From the IMG/VR virus record IMGVR_UViG_3300030329_001395, positions 1 through 29,561 of that record: DNA of 29,561 nt; one strand, given 5' to 3'. Origin of the DNA: a virus. Under the pieces are notes generated by a model. That model was not told the origin of the DNA. It made no database searches and saw only the letters and a list, made by a program, of their open reading frames with translations. The position numbers and the translations under genes were made by a program. Shown here piece by piece: positions 1 through 7,898 of this stretch (positions within the stretch are counted from its first letter, which is position 1; every line of letters begins with the position of its first letter).

Positions 1-36
1 TATGTGTATGCAACAGTACATGGAGACTTAGCATGA
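1..36 (+). CDS. 3' end of a truncated upstream gene
   Basis: Frame 1 is open from the first base and reads YVYATVHGDLA before a TGA. The stop overlaps the start of the next gene in an ATGA junction, the same junction used repeatedly in this late block, so this is probably the tail of a translationally coupled structural gene. Too little remains to identify the product. Confidence 0.6.
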   Translation, partial: YVYATVHGDLA

Positions 37-1130
37 GTAAAGCAGCAGAATTAGCAAAGATGGGTGAAGTCCTAACCAATAATCAGATTGGTGGGCGAAG
101 GAATATGCTTATTAATGGTGCTATGAATGTAGCACAAAGAGGAACATCTAGCACGGGATTAGGTGCAAGTGCAGGGTATTTTACATTAGATAGATGGAAA
201 ATGGATTTTAATGCTACAGCAGGTCGTTTAACAATGACACAAACTGCTGATGGTCCTAGTGGTTTTGCTAATTGTCTAAAATTAGATTGTACTACAGCAG
301 ATACTTCTATTGCAGCAGGTGAATACATTATGTTAGAGCAAAGACTTGAAGGACAAGATATTCAAGGTATCTGTAAAGGAACAGCAGATGCAAAACCTGT
401 AACTGTTAGTTTTTATGTAAAAGCTAATGGGTCTTTTACTTTTGGTCTTGAACTTTCTGATAACGATAATACTAGACAAATAACTAAACTTTTTTCCACA
501 ACTACAAGTTGGGTTAGACATGAAATTACTTTTCCTGCTGATACATCAGGAGAATTTGATGATGATAATGCTCGTAGTTTACTTGCTACTTTTTGGTTAC
601 ACGCAGGTTCAACATATTCAGGTGGTACATTAAATTCATCTGCTTGGGCAAGTAGAACTCATGCTAATCGTGCTGCAGGAGTTGGTAGCTTTTTTTCTAG
701 CACCGACAATGAATTTTATATTACAGGTGTTCAAATGGAAATTGGTTCTACTGCCACACCATTTGAGCATAGAAGTTATGGGGAAGAATTTAGATTGTGT
801 CAAAGATATTATCAAGTTGTACCTAAATATACTTTTTTTACAGGTGCTGTAGAAGTAGGTAGTGATAGCATGAGAGGTGGAGTTCCTCTATCTGCTCCAT
901 TAAGGGCATCTCCAACAATAGGAAATATTAATCTAACCAGACATGATGATGATGATAATACCTTTAGTAATAAAGCATATGCAGTATATGCTAATAGTGG
1001 CTCGTATGAAGTTGATGGCACAACAGGCTATTTGTCGGTTGCTTTTAGTAGCAATTTAAGTAGTGGAACTGACAATCATAATTGTACTGCTCTGTATGGA
1101 ACAGATGGCACACTAGATGCAGAATTATAG
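33..1130 (+). CDS. putative tail fibre / receptor-binding protein (365 aa)
   Basis: Likely a virion surface protein that contacts the host. The N-terminal part contains 'GGRRNMLINGAMNVAQRG' followed by 'YFTLDRWKM', and the middle contains 'FYITGVQMEIG' and 'TPFEHRSYGEE'. I recognise this arrangement from carbohydrate-binding-like fibre domains in many marine phages: an RN-x-L-x-NGA-M opening, a jelly-roll-like body, and a closing 'ITGVQ.E.G..ATPFE.R' strand. The C-terminal 90 or so residues are Ser/Asn/Gly-rich and may form a variable tip. The start overlaps the previous stop (ATGA). The family assignment is from memory of motifs; the receptor is unknown. Confidence 0.72.
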   Translation: MSKAAELAKMGEVLTNNQIGGRRNMLINGAMNVAQRGTSSTGLGASAGYFTLDRWKMDFNATAGRLTMTQTADGPSGFANCLKLDCTTADTSIAAGEYIMLEQRLEGQDIQGICKGTADAKPVTVSFYVKANGSFTFGLELSDNDNTRQITKLFSTTTSWVRHEITFPADTSGEFDDDNARSLLATFWLHAGSTYSGGTLNSSAWASRTHANRAAGVGSFFSSTDNEFYITGVQMEIGSTATPFEHRSYGEEFRLCQRYYQVVPKYTFFTGAVEVGSDSMRGGVPLSAPLRASPTIGNINLTRHDDDDNTFSNKAYAVYANSGSYEVDGTTGYLSVAFSSNLSSGTDNHNCTALYGTDGTLDAEL

Positions 1131-1140
1131 GAGTTAAAAT

Positions 1141-1320
1141 ATGCTTATAGAAAACACTGTTTGGATAAAAGACCCCATTGATAAAAAAACAAATATTGCT
1201 ATTAGTTGTACTATAAATGGTCAAAATGTAAGTGTTCCACTAGACTCTGCCAACACACACTATGATGAAATACTAAAACAAGTAGACGCAGGAACAATAA
1301 CCATAAAGGATGCAGATTAA
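1141..1320 (+). CDS. small phage protein, unknown function (59 aa)
   Basis: A 59-residue ORF begins with MLIENTVWIKDPIDKKTN and ends GTITIKDAD. An upstream AGGAG lies close to the ATG ('tatAGGAGttaaaatATG'). Its TAA overlaps the next ATG (TAATG). The acidic, beta-rich sequence has no membrane segment. Its place between two fibre-like genes suggests a small virion or fibre-associated protein, but I do not recognise the family. Confidence 0.72.
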   Translation: MLIENTVWIKDPIDKKTNIAISCTINGQNVSVPLDSANTHYDEILKQVDAGTITIKDAD

Positions 1321-1517
1321 TGTTTGGTGGTCATTTTGCATTTAGTGAAGTTGCATTTGGTGATGTAAAGATGTTTACCAGAGAGCATTGGAGGAGTATA
1401 ATACCTACAGGAGATGAAACATGGTCTTCTATATCTCCTTCTGGGGATGAAACATGGGCGGCAATTTCTCCATCTGGAGATGAAACATGGACTGATGTAG
1501 GTCCTAGAATTATATAA
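1320..1517 (+). CDS. small repeat protein with PSGDETW repeats (65 aa)
   Basis: The N-terminus, 'MFGGHFAFSEVAFGDV', resembles the opening of small hypothetical proteins beside tail-fibre genes in marine phages (F-x-F-S-E-x-x-F-x-D/A). The C-terminal half is three tandem 11-residue units built on P-[ST]-G-D-E-T-W. The start overlaps the previous stop (TAATG) and the stop lies 10 nt before the next fibre gene. The flanking genes suggest a fibre-associated structural role. No enzyme motif is visible. Confidence 0.68.
   Translation: MFGGHFAFSEVAFGDVKMFTREHWRSIIPTGDETWSSISPSGDETWAAISPSGDETWTDVGPRII
1404..1502 (+). repeat. three tandem 33-bp coding repeats
   Basis: Units at 1404-1436, 1437-1469 and 1470-1502 each encode an 11-residue block beginning P-(T/S)-G-D-E-T-W. 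Synonymous differences occur between the units (for example cct/cct/cca for Pro and gga/ggg/gga for Gly), while GDETW is unchanged. The repeat is therefore held at protein level and is not a very recent duplication. Confidence 0.9.
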
Positions 1518-1527
1518 GGATAGAAAT

Positions 1528-2445
1528 ATGGCAAGTACATATACAGCAAATGCAGGAATAGAAAAGATAGGTTCTGGAGAACAGTCGGGAACTTGGGGAA
1601 CAACGACCAATACCAACTTTGATATTATAGACAGAGCTATAAATGGTGTAGGTTCTATATCACTGTCTGGGACAACTCATACATTAACCACCACTGATGG
1701 AGCATTGTCCGATGGTGGTTATAAAGTGTTATCTTTTACAGGTGCTTTAGGTGCAAATAACACAGTAACTATATCGCCAAATGATCAAGACAAAGTTTAT
1801 TTTATTTATAATGGTACAACAGACTCTGGTAGTTCTGGTCCTTATTCTGTTATTTTAACGCAAGGTTCTGGAGGCAATGTAACTGTACCGAATGGTTCTT
1901 TTAAAATTGTATATGCCGATGGTGCTGGATCTGGTGCAAAAGTAACTGATGTAACAAGTGCTTTAGATGTGTCCGCTTTAAGACTTGGAGGCACAGCAAT
2001 TACATCAACTGCCGCAGAATTAAATATTATGGATGGTGGTACATCTGCTACATCAACAACAGTAGCTGATGCAGATAGAGTCGTGTATAACGATGCAGGG
2101 ACCATGAAACAAGTAGCCGTTACAGACATGAGCACATATTATAACGCTAATGCTTTTTCTGTCCCTTCTGCTATAACCAGTTCAAGTTCAACTTTAACGC
2201 CAAGTGCCGCTAAATCAATTTACCAAAGAGTAGACAGTTCAAGTAACAATGTTGCTTTAACTCTAGCTGTTGGAAGTTTAGCGGCAGGACAATATATTAT
2301 TGTGGATAAAACCTCCACAAGTAATACTTTAACTTTATCGTACCCATCTAATTCACAAGGAGTTTCTTTAGGTAGTTCGGTAGAATTTGCTTTTGCAATT
2401 TATAATGGAACTCATTTTTCATTTATAGAAACAGTTAAATCATAG
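1528..2445 (+). CDS. tail fibre-like protein (305 aa)
   Basis: The N-terminus 'MASTYTANAGIEKIGSGEQS' followed by 'GTWGTTTNTNFDIIDRAI' is a hallmark I recognise from tail-fibre-like proteins of many marine phages. It is thought to be the virion-attachment part. Around residues 155-170 is 'GGTAITSTAAELNIMDGG', a motif common in trimeric fibre shafts. The rest is Ser/Thr/Gly-rich with short beta-strand periodicity and no cysteines. It lies in a fibre gene cluster 8 nt before the next ORF. Likely outer virion location; ligand unknown. Confidence 0.8.
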   Translation: MASTYTANAGIEKIGSGEQSGTWGTTTNTNFDIIDRAINGVGSISLSGTTHTLTTTDGALSDGGYKVLSFTGALGANNTVTISPNDQDKVYFIYNGTTDSGSSGPYSVILTQGSGGNVTVPNGSFKIVYADGAGSGAKVTDVTSALDVSALRLGGTAITSTAAELNIMDGGTSATSTTVADADRVVYNDAGTMKQVAVTDMSTYYNANAFSVPSAITSSSSTLTPSAAKSIYQRVDSSSNNVALTLAVGSLAAGQYIIVDKTSTSNTLTLSYPSNSQGVSLGSSVEFAFAIYNGTHFSFIETVKS

Positions 2446-2453
2446 GTAGTTAG

Positions 2454-3620
2454 ATGATCCCTTTTTTAAGTAATGTAGGGTTTACAACAGTAAGTTCATC
2501 AGGAACTTTAAACGATAAAGCAGGTACATCTAAAAGCAAATTACCTGTGCAAGTTTTTAGATTAACTGACAATATTTCTGGTAACTTAACAATGAGTAAT
2601 GATAGTGCTCATAAAAAAATAATATTAGACACAAATGGCAATAACATTTTAAACTCTAGTGGATCTCCTATAACCAATAATTCAAGCACAGCTTTAGAAA
2701 TAATAGGAAGTGGTAATGTGCAATCTACTTTAAAAACTTTTACTGCAACTCAAGCATCTAATTCTTACACTGGCACAACTACACCAAGTAATAGTGACAG
2801 TTCTACAGTTATTGTTGATGACGATCATACTTATAATGCTACGGGTCAGTCTGTAACTTTTGCTAGTCTTTCTAGTAACCGACCTGTAGTTCCTTCTGGC
2901 ACTACGATTGTTGTTAGTGGCTCTAATGTAACAGCAGGTACAACTTTATCTACTTCTCAAACACAAACTGTTTTAGGAACAACTGGAAGTCCTAATATAA
3001 CTTCTGCTACAGTTACAATAGGTAGCAGTGTTTCAACTGTATCAAATCCATCAACCACAATATCTGCAAGTGGAACTACCCTTTTAGCATTAGCTTCATC
3101 AAACACAAATAACACTGGTAGTCAAGCAATTTATAATGGATGGGGTTATACTGGCACAGCTTTTAGTATGTATAATTATTATATGGAATATGATGAAAGT
3201 GAAGGATGGCGTGGCCCTTATGCTATTGGTCATTCTGATAATTATTTAATTGGTAGTGGTAGTGGTGGAGTGTTTGAGTCGGAAGGAGTGGGTGTAGGAG
3301 ATGTTTCTGGGGGTGTAACAAATGTCACAGCTTCTGGTGTTACTGTTGTTACAACAGGAAGAAGAATAAGATTTACAAATAATTTAGCGATTGCTGTTGC
3401 AATTACTGGAGATGACAATCCTTTTGGTTCTGTGTCTGTATCAGCAGGTGCGACCCAAACAGCAACAAGAGACTCAACTGATGGTTCTTTTGATATAGTA
3501 GGAACGATTAGTGGTACTAATGGAAGCAGTCAACCTTATGCTTTAGCTCCCGTCAATAGTGGTACAGGAAGTATTGTTACTTCGGGTTTAACAGGAACTT
3601 TATCAGCGAGTGCTTTATAA
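2454..3620 (+). CDS. putative fibre/structural protein, Ser/Thr-rich (388 aa)
   Basis: Opens 'MIPFLSNVGFTTVSSSG' and is dominated by Ser, Thr, Asn and Gly in alternating beta-type strands. One aromatic island around residues 228-250 ('IYNGWGYTGTAF', 'MYNYYMEYDE') could be a binding site. No enzymatic motif is visible. The stop overlaps the next ATG by one base (TAATG). Composition and position between a fibre protein and a nozzle-like protein support a distal tail or fibre role. The exact family is not recognised. Confidence 0.62.
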   Translation: MIPFLSNVGFTTVSSSGTLNDKAGTSKSKLPVQVFRLTDNISGNLTMSNDSAHKKIILDTNGNNILNSSGSPITNNSSTALEIIGSGNVQSTLKTFTATQASNSYTGTTTPSNSDSSTVIVDDDHTYNATGQSVTFASLSSNRPVVPSGTTIVVSGSNVTAGTTLSTSQTQTVLGTTGSPNITSATVTIGSSVSTVSNPSTTISASGTTLLALASSNTNNTGSQAIYNGWGYTGTAFSMYNYYMEYDESEGWRGPYAIGHSDNYLIGSGSGGVFESEGVGVGDVSGGVTNVTASGVTVVTTGRRIRFTNNLAIAVAITGDDNPFGSVSVSAGATQTATRDSTDGSFDIVGTISGTNGSSQPYALAPVNSGTGSIVTSGLTGTLSASAL

Positions 3621-5767
3621 TGCCAATGAAAACTTTAAAATTTAAGCCGGGAATAAACTCAGATGTCACATCATACAGTAATGAAGGTGGGTTTATTGAT
3701 GGCAACAAAATAAGATTTCGTTTTGGTTTTCCAGAAAAAATAGGCGGCTGGGTAAAACATAACGCTAATACTTATCAAGGCAAAGCAAGAAGATTGCATA
3801 ATTGGGTTGCTTTAGATGGTTCAGATTATTTAGGTATTGGAACGCATTTTAAATACTATATTGAAGAAGGTACAACTTTTAATGATATAACACCTGTTAG
3901 AGCTACAACAAGTTCTGGAGATGTTACTTTTTCTGCAACAAATGGTTCATCAACTGTAACTGTTACAGATTCGGCACATGGAGCAAACTTAAACGATTTT
4001 GTTACTTTTTCTGGTGCGGCAACTTTAGGTGGTTTAGTGACAGCAACAGTTTTAAATCAAGAATATCAAATACAAAGTCTTATAAGTTCTAATCAATACA
4101 CCATTACAGTTGGTGTTACAGCTAACAGTTCTGATACAGGTAATGGTGGAAGTAGTGTTGTAGGAACATACCAGTTAAATGTTGGTACAGACTCAACTAT
4201 TGGTGGTACTGGTTGGGGAGCAGGTCAATGGGGTGGCACAACAAGTGGTGCTTTAGCCACACAACTTAACGAAGCATTAGACGATAGTGAAACAGCTATT
4301 GATGTAGATAGTGCTACGGGTATTGTGGCAACAGACACTATTTTAATAGAAGAAGAATTAATTACAGTTGGCACATTATCATCTAACACATTAGGAACTG
4401 GTGGTGGCCCATCAACTAGGGGTGCAGATGGAACAACTGCTGCTACTCATTCAGATAACACCCTTGTTAGATTGGCAAAAGGTAATGCAGATTCAACCAA
4501 TGATTTTGTGGGTTGGGGACAAGCATCCTCCCTTACTGTATCTGGGGCTAAAATAAGAACATGGTCACATGATAATTTTGGAGAAGACATACTTATAAAT
4601 CCAAGAGATGGAGCAATTTATTATTGGGATAAAACAGACGGACTTTCTACAAGAGCCGTTGAGTTAAGTGCAACATCTTTATATTCTGGAGAAACAAGTG
4701 TACCAACTATTGCAAAACAAGTTTTAGTATCTGACCAAGATCGTCATGTCATTGCTTTTGGTTGTGATGGATTAGGTGCTAATTCTAGTGCTACTCAAGG
4801 TAACGGCACACAAGACCCTTTGTTAATTCGTTTTTCTCACCAAGAAAACCCAGTTGATTGGTTTCCTACTGCCACAAATACAGCAGGCGATTTAAGACTT
4901 GGTGGAGGATCAACTTTTGTTCAAGCCGTAGAAACCAAACAACAAATACTTGTTTTTACAGATAAAACAGTTCACGCCATGAAATTTATTGGACCGCCTT
5001 TTACTTTTGGTCTTCAAGAGCTTTCTAAAAATATCACTATAATGAGTCCAGCTTCTGCTATTGCTGTAGACGATGCAGTGTTTTGGATGGGCAGAGATTC
5101 TTTTTATGTGTATGCAGGACAGACTGCACCTTTACCTTGTACTGTTAAAGACAAGGTATTTTTAGATTTTAATTTTGAACAAAAAGATAAAGTTCATGTA
5201 GGATTAAACACTGAATTTAGTGAAATAATTTGGTTTTATCCAACAGCCAGTAGTACAGATATAGATGCTTATGTAGCTTATAACTATATGGAAAAAGTCT
5301 GGTATTATGGAACATTGGCTCGTGATGCCTGGTTAGATAGAGGAATAAGAGATTTACCACTGGCAACAGGTGGAACATATTTATATAACCACGAAACAGG
5401 GTACGATGACGATGGTTCTGCTATGACAGCTTACATTGAATCTGCTCCTATGGATATTGGTGATGGGGATAAATTTGTATCAATAAAACAATTAATTCCA
5501 GACATTACTTTTGATGGTTCAACCAGTGTTAACCCAGCCGTTTCTTTTACAGTAAAAGCAAAAAACTATTCTGGAGGCGATTATGACCAATCTGGTTCTG
5601 GCACGGCACAAAGATCAGCAACATCTCCAGTAGAACAATTTACAAATAAACTAGACTATAGAATAAGAGGTAGATCTTTTGCTATAAAAGTAGAGTCTAC
5701 TGATAAAGGAAGTAAATTTAAATTGGGTACACCAAGAGTGGATATGAGAGAGGATGGTAGAAGGTAA
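3620..5767 (+). CDS. tail nozzle / packaged-DNA-stabilisation-like structural protein (715 aa)
   Basis: The N-terminus, 'LKFKPGINSDVTSYSNEGGF' then 'DGNKIRFRFGFPEKIGGW', and later patches 'RFSHQENPVDWFPT', 'ETKQQILVFTDKTVHAMKFI', 'DDAVFWMGRDSFYVYAG' and 'YNYMEKVWYYGTL' fit the beta-propeller-rich tail protein found in short-tailed phages, broadly like P22 gp10-type stabilisation proteins. Two inserted modules are visible: a beta-sandwich-like segment near residues 98-175 ('VTVTDSAHGANLNDFVTFSG') and a segment near 228-285 ('ALDDSETAIDVDSATG'). It probably sits under the portal or connector. Its ends overlap both neighbours (TAATG). The role rests on remembered family similarity. Confidence 0.68.
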   Translation: MPMKTLKFKPGINSDVTSYSNEGGFIDGNKIRFRFGFPEKIGGWVKHNANTYQGKARRLHNWVALDGSDYLGIGTHFKYYIEEGTTFNDITPVRATTSSGDVTFSATNGSSTVTVTDSAHGANLNDFVTFSGAATLGGLVTATVLNQEYQIQSLISSNQYTITVGVTANSSDTGNGGSSVVGTYQLNVGTDSTIGGTGWGAGQWGGTTSGALATQLNEALDDSETAIDVDSATGIVATDTILIEEELITVGTLSSNTLGTGGGPSTRGADGTTAATHSDNTLVRLAKGNADSTNDFVGWGQASSLTVSGAKIRTWSHDNFGEDILINPRDGAIYYWDKTDGLSTRAVELSATSLYSGETSVPTIAKQVLVSDQDRHVIAFGCDGLGANSSATQGNGTQDPLLIRFSHQENPVDWFPTATNTAGDLRLGGGSTFVQAVETKQQILVFTDKTVHAMKFIGPPFTFGLQELSKNITIMSPASAIAVDDAVFWMGRDSFYVYAGQTAPLPCTVKDKVFLDFNFEQKDKVHVGLNTEFSEIIWFYPTASSTDIDAYVAYNYMEKVWYYGTLARDAWLDRGIRDLPLATGGTYLYNHETGYDDDGSAMTAYIESAPMDIGDGDKFVSIKQLIPDITFDGSTSVNPAVSFTVKAKNYSGGDYDQSGSGTAQRSATSPVEQFTNKLDYRIRGRSFAIKVESTDKGSKFKLGTPRVDMREDGRR

Positions 5768-6156
5768 TGTTAATTACAAGTATTCCTCAATATGTACAAG
5801 GCATAACAAATGCAAAAGTTGATTTAACTAACACAAATGATACAGTTTTATATACTGCACCGAGTGATGCAGATTTTAATGCGTCAATTGTTAATTCAAT
5901 ACTTGTGTCTAATGATTCTGGCAGTGCAGATACAATAACAGTAACACTTGTTTCTGGATCAGATACTTTTAGTCTTTTTAAATTAGAAGAGGTTGGTGCT
6001 TTAAGTTCTAAAGAATTATTGTTAAAAGATTTAATTTTACAAAGTGGTGAAATAATAAAAGTACAAGCAGCGACTGGAGCTAGACTTCATGTTGTTGCAA
6101 GTATACAAGAGATAACAAAACAAAGAATAACAACAAGTGCTTTAGCCAATATATAG
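5767..6156 (+). CDS. small virion-associated protein (129 aa)
   Basis: Soluble, beta-rich sequence with 'LYTAPSDADFNASIVNSILV' and an 'LKDLILQSGEIIKVQA' segment, a pattern of small marine-phage structural proteins with one Ig-like or decoration-like domain. The start overlaps the previous stop (TAATG). There is no signal peptide or membrane helix. The region 6157-6195 before the next gene is a 39-nt leader with no clear hairpin. The precise role is unknown. Confidence 0.62.
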   Translation: MLITSIPQYVQGITNAKVDLTNTNDTVLYTAPSDADFNASIVNSILVSNDSGSADTITVTLVSGSDTFSLFKLEEVGALSSKELLLKDLILQSGEIIKVQAATGARLHVVASIQEITKQRITTSALANI

Positions 6157-6195
6157 CATTGAACAAATGGCAAAAAATTGATAAAATGGTGAATC

Positions 6196-6939
6196 ATGGG
6201 AATATTTAAAAATATCACAAAAACATTAAAGAAAGCCGCACCAATTATAGGTGGGACAATTGGTTTCATGGTCGGTGGACCTGCTTATGCAGCCCTAGGT
6301 TCTGGTATTGGAAGTCTTGCTGCAGGTAGAAGCACAGAAGAAGCTTTAATGTCAGCGGCATTAGGTTTTGGTGTAGGTAGTCTTGGTCAATCAATGGGTT
6401 ATGGTCCAACGGCAGCTAAATTAACAAATGTTGCCGCACCAGTAAGTGGAGCAGCATATGGACCAGAGACTTTAATACCACAAATATCTAAAACAGCAGC
6501 TCCAACTTCATTTCTTGATAAAGCTATAGGGTTTGCTAAAACACCAACTGGTATTGCAACAATAGGTGGACTTGGAGCACTTGCTTTAGGTGGGTTAGAT
6601 GAAGAGGAAGAAAAAAAAGGTACAATGAGACCTTATCCAACGGGTAAATCAAGATTAGGTGTAGGTTTAATTGGGGATAAGAAATACAATTTAAATGACG
6701 ATGAAGAAAGAAAAGAATATTTTAAAGAAGTAAGAAAAAGACAAGGCATTGAAACATTAGCAGGTGGAGGCGAGGTCAACGGACTAGGGACTGGTACAAG
6801 TGATTCTGTGCCTGCAAGATTATCCGATGGTGAGTTCGTATTAACTGCTAAAGCTGTAAGAGGTGCAGGTGGTGGAGATAGGGACTTGGGTGCAGCGAGA
6901 ATGTATGATATGATGTCTGAATTAGAAAGGGTCGCATAA
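6196..6939 (+). CDS. putative internal virion protein with GTGTSDSVPARLSDGEF tail (247 aa)
   Basis: Residues 15-65 are a Gly/Ala-rich hydrophobic stretch ('AAPIIGGTIGFMVGGPAYAA') that could insert into a membrane. A second hydrophobic patch lies near 113-132, followed by 'DEEEEKKG'. The C-terminus carries 'GLGTGTSDSVPARLSDGEFV' and 'ARMYDMMSELERVA'. The SDS-[IV]-PA-x-LS-x-GEF motif is familiar from tape-measure and ejection proteins of unrelated phages. Together these suggest a capsid-internal protein delivered with the DNA. ATG at 6196 is the first good start; the stop overlaps the next gene (TAATG). Confidence 0.62.
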   Translation: MGIFKNITKTLKKAAPIIGGTIGFMVGGPAYAALGSGIGSLAAGRSTEEALMSAALGFGVGSLGQSMGYGPTAAKLTNVAAPVSGAAYGPETLIPQISKTAAPTSFLDKAIGFAKTPTGIATIGGLGALALGGLDEEEEKKGTMRPYPTGKSRLGVGLIGDKKYNLNDDEERKEYFKEVRKRQGIETLAGGGEVNGLGTGTSDSVPARLSDGEFVLTAKAVRGAGGGDRDLGAARMYDMMSELERVA

Positions 6940-7898
6940 TGGCTACAGCAACACAAGAACAAATGATAAGGTTAGCTCCCTTTCAAGAGCAATTTTTAGC
7001 CGACATATTTAAAAGTGCAGAAGGATTAACAGGCGAAGGTACACAAATGCCTTATTCTGCTCAACAGTTAGCAGATTTATCTGCTGCTCAACAGCAAGCT
7101 ATAACAGAAGCTACAAAAGGGGTAGGTTCTTACGCACCTTATTTGCAAAAAGGAGCAGAAGCTATTGGTCAAGGTATTGGTGCATTAGGAACGGCTCAAG
7201 AGTATACTGCGGGTGCAGGATACACGCCAACTGCTTTTAGGCAGTTTATGGATCCTTACATGGAAGATGTAATTAGAAGTCAAGAACGAGACATTGCTAG
7301 ACAAGGACAACAACAACAATTACAAGCACAAGCAAGTGCGGCAGGTGCAGGTGCATTTGGTGGATCAAGACAAGGTATAATGCAAAGTGAGATTGCAAGA
7401 AATGTGCAAGACCAACAGGCAAGAACGGGTGCAGCGTTAAGATCACAAGGATTTGCTCAAGCACAAGCAGCGGCTCAACAAGCAGCACAACAACAATTAA
7501 GACAAGCACAATTGACTGGTCAATTAGGACAAACAGTTGGTGCATTAGGAACACAAACAGCGGCACTTGGACAATTAGGACAACAGATGGGTGTTCAAGA
7601 TGTTAACACATTATTAGGTATTGGTAGCCTTCAACAAGGTCAAGCACAAAAAGGACTTGATATTGCAAGAGCAAATGAGTTAGCACAACAAGCATTACCA
7701 TATCAACAAGTTGGTTTTATGTCTGATATATTTAGAGGTGTCCCAGCGTTGCAACAAACATATTCTACAACCACAACTCCTAAACCAAGTGTGGGTTCAC
7801 AGATGCTTGGATTAGGAATCGCGGGTCTTGGAGCAGTAGGAGCAGCTGGTGGTTTTGGTAACTTTTTTGGTGGACCTAGACCTATGGGAAGAGCATAA
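6939..7898 (+). CDS. putative internal virion protein, Gln/Ala-rich coiled coil (319 aa)
   Basis: A strongly Gln/Ala-rich protein. Near residue 102 is 'RQFMDPYMEDVIRSQERDIA', then 'AGAFGGSRQGIMQSEIARNV', a paired motif I recognise from virion proteins of marine short-tailed phages. Residues about 120-255 are near-continuous helix, probably coiled coil. The C-terminal 40 residues turn Gly/Ala-rich and hydrophobic ('LGLGIAGLGAVGAAGGFG'), compatible with membrane contact. It is coupled at both ends (TAATG). Its position between two other ejection-type genes supports a DNA-injection role, inferred. Confidence 0.62.
   Translation: MATATQEQMIRLAPFQEQFLADIFKSAEGLTGEGTQMPYSAQQLADLSAAQQQAITEATKGVGSYAPYLQKGAEAIGQGIGALGTAQEYTAGAGYTPTAFRQFMDPYMEDVIRSQERDIARQGQQQQLQAQASAAGAGAFGGSRQGIMQSEIARNVQDQQARTGAALRSQGFAQAQAAAQQAAQQQLRQAQLTGQLGQTVGALGTQTAALGQLGQQMGVQDVNTLLGIGSLQQGQAQKGLDIARANELAQQALPYQQVGFMSDIFRGVPALQQTYSTTTTPKPSVGSQMLGLGIAGLGAVGAAGGFGNFFGGPRPMGRA

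Noticed and set aside
1317-1616. Antisense ORFs over the GDETW repeat gene
   Set aside because: Produced by the 33-bp repeats being open on both strands; no SD and improbable Cys/Pro/Arg-rich sequence.
7297-7566. 89-aa - strand ORF rich in Val/Leu
   Set aside because: Antisense shadow of the CAA/GCA-rich Gln/Ala virion gene; the poly-Leu/Val sequence is an artefact of the codon pattern.
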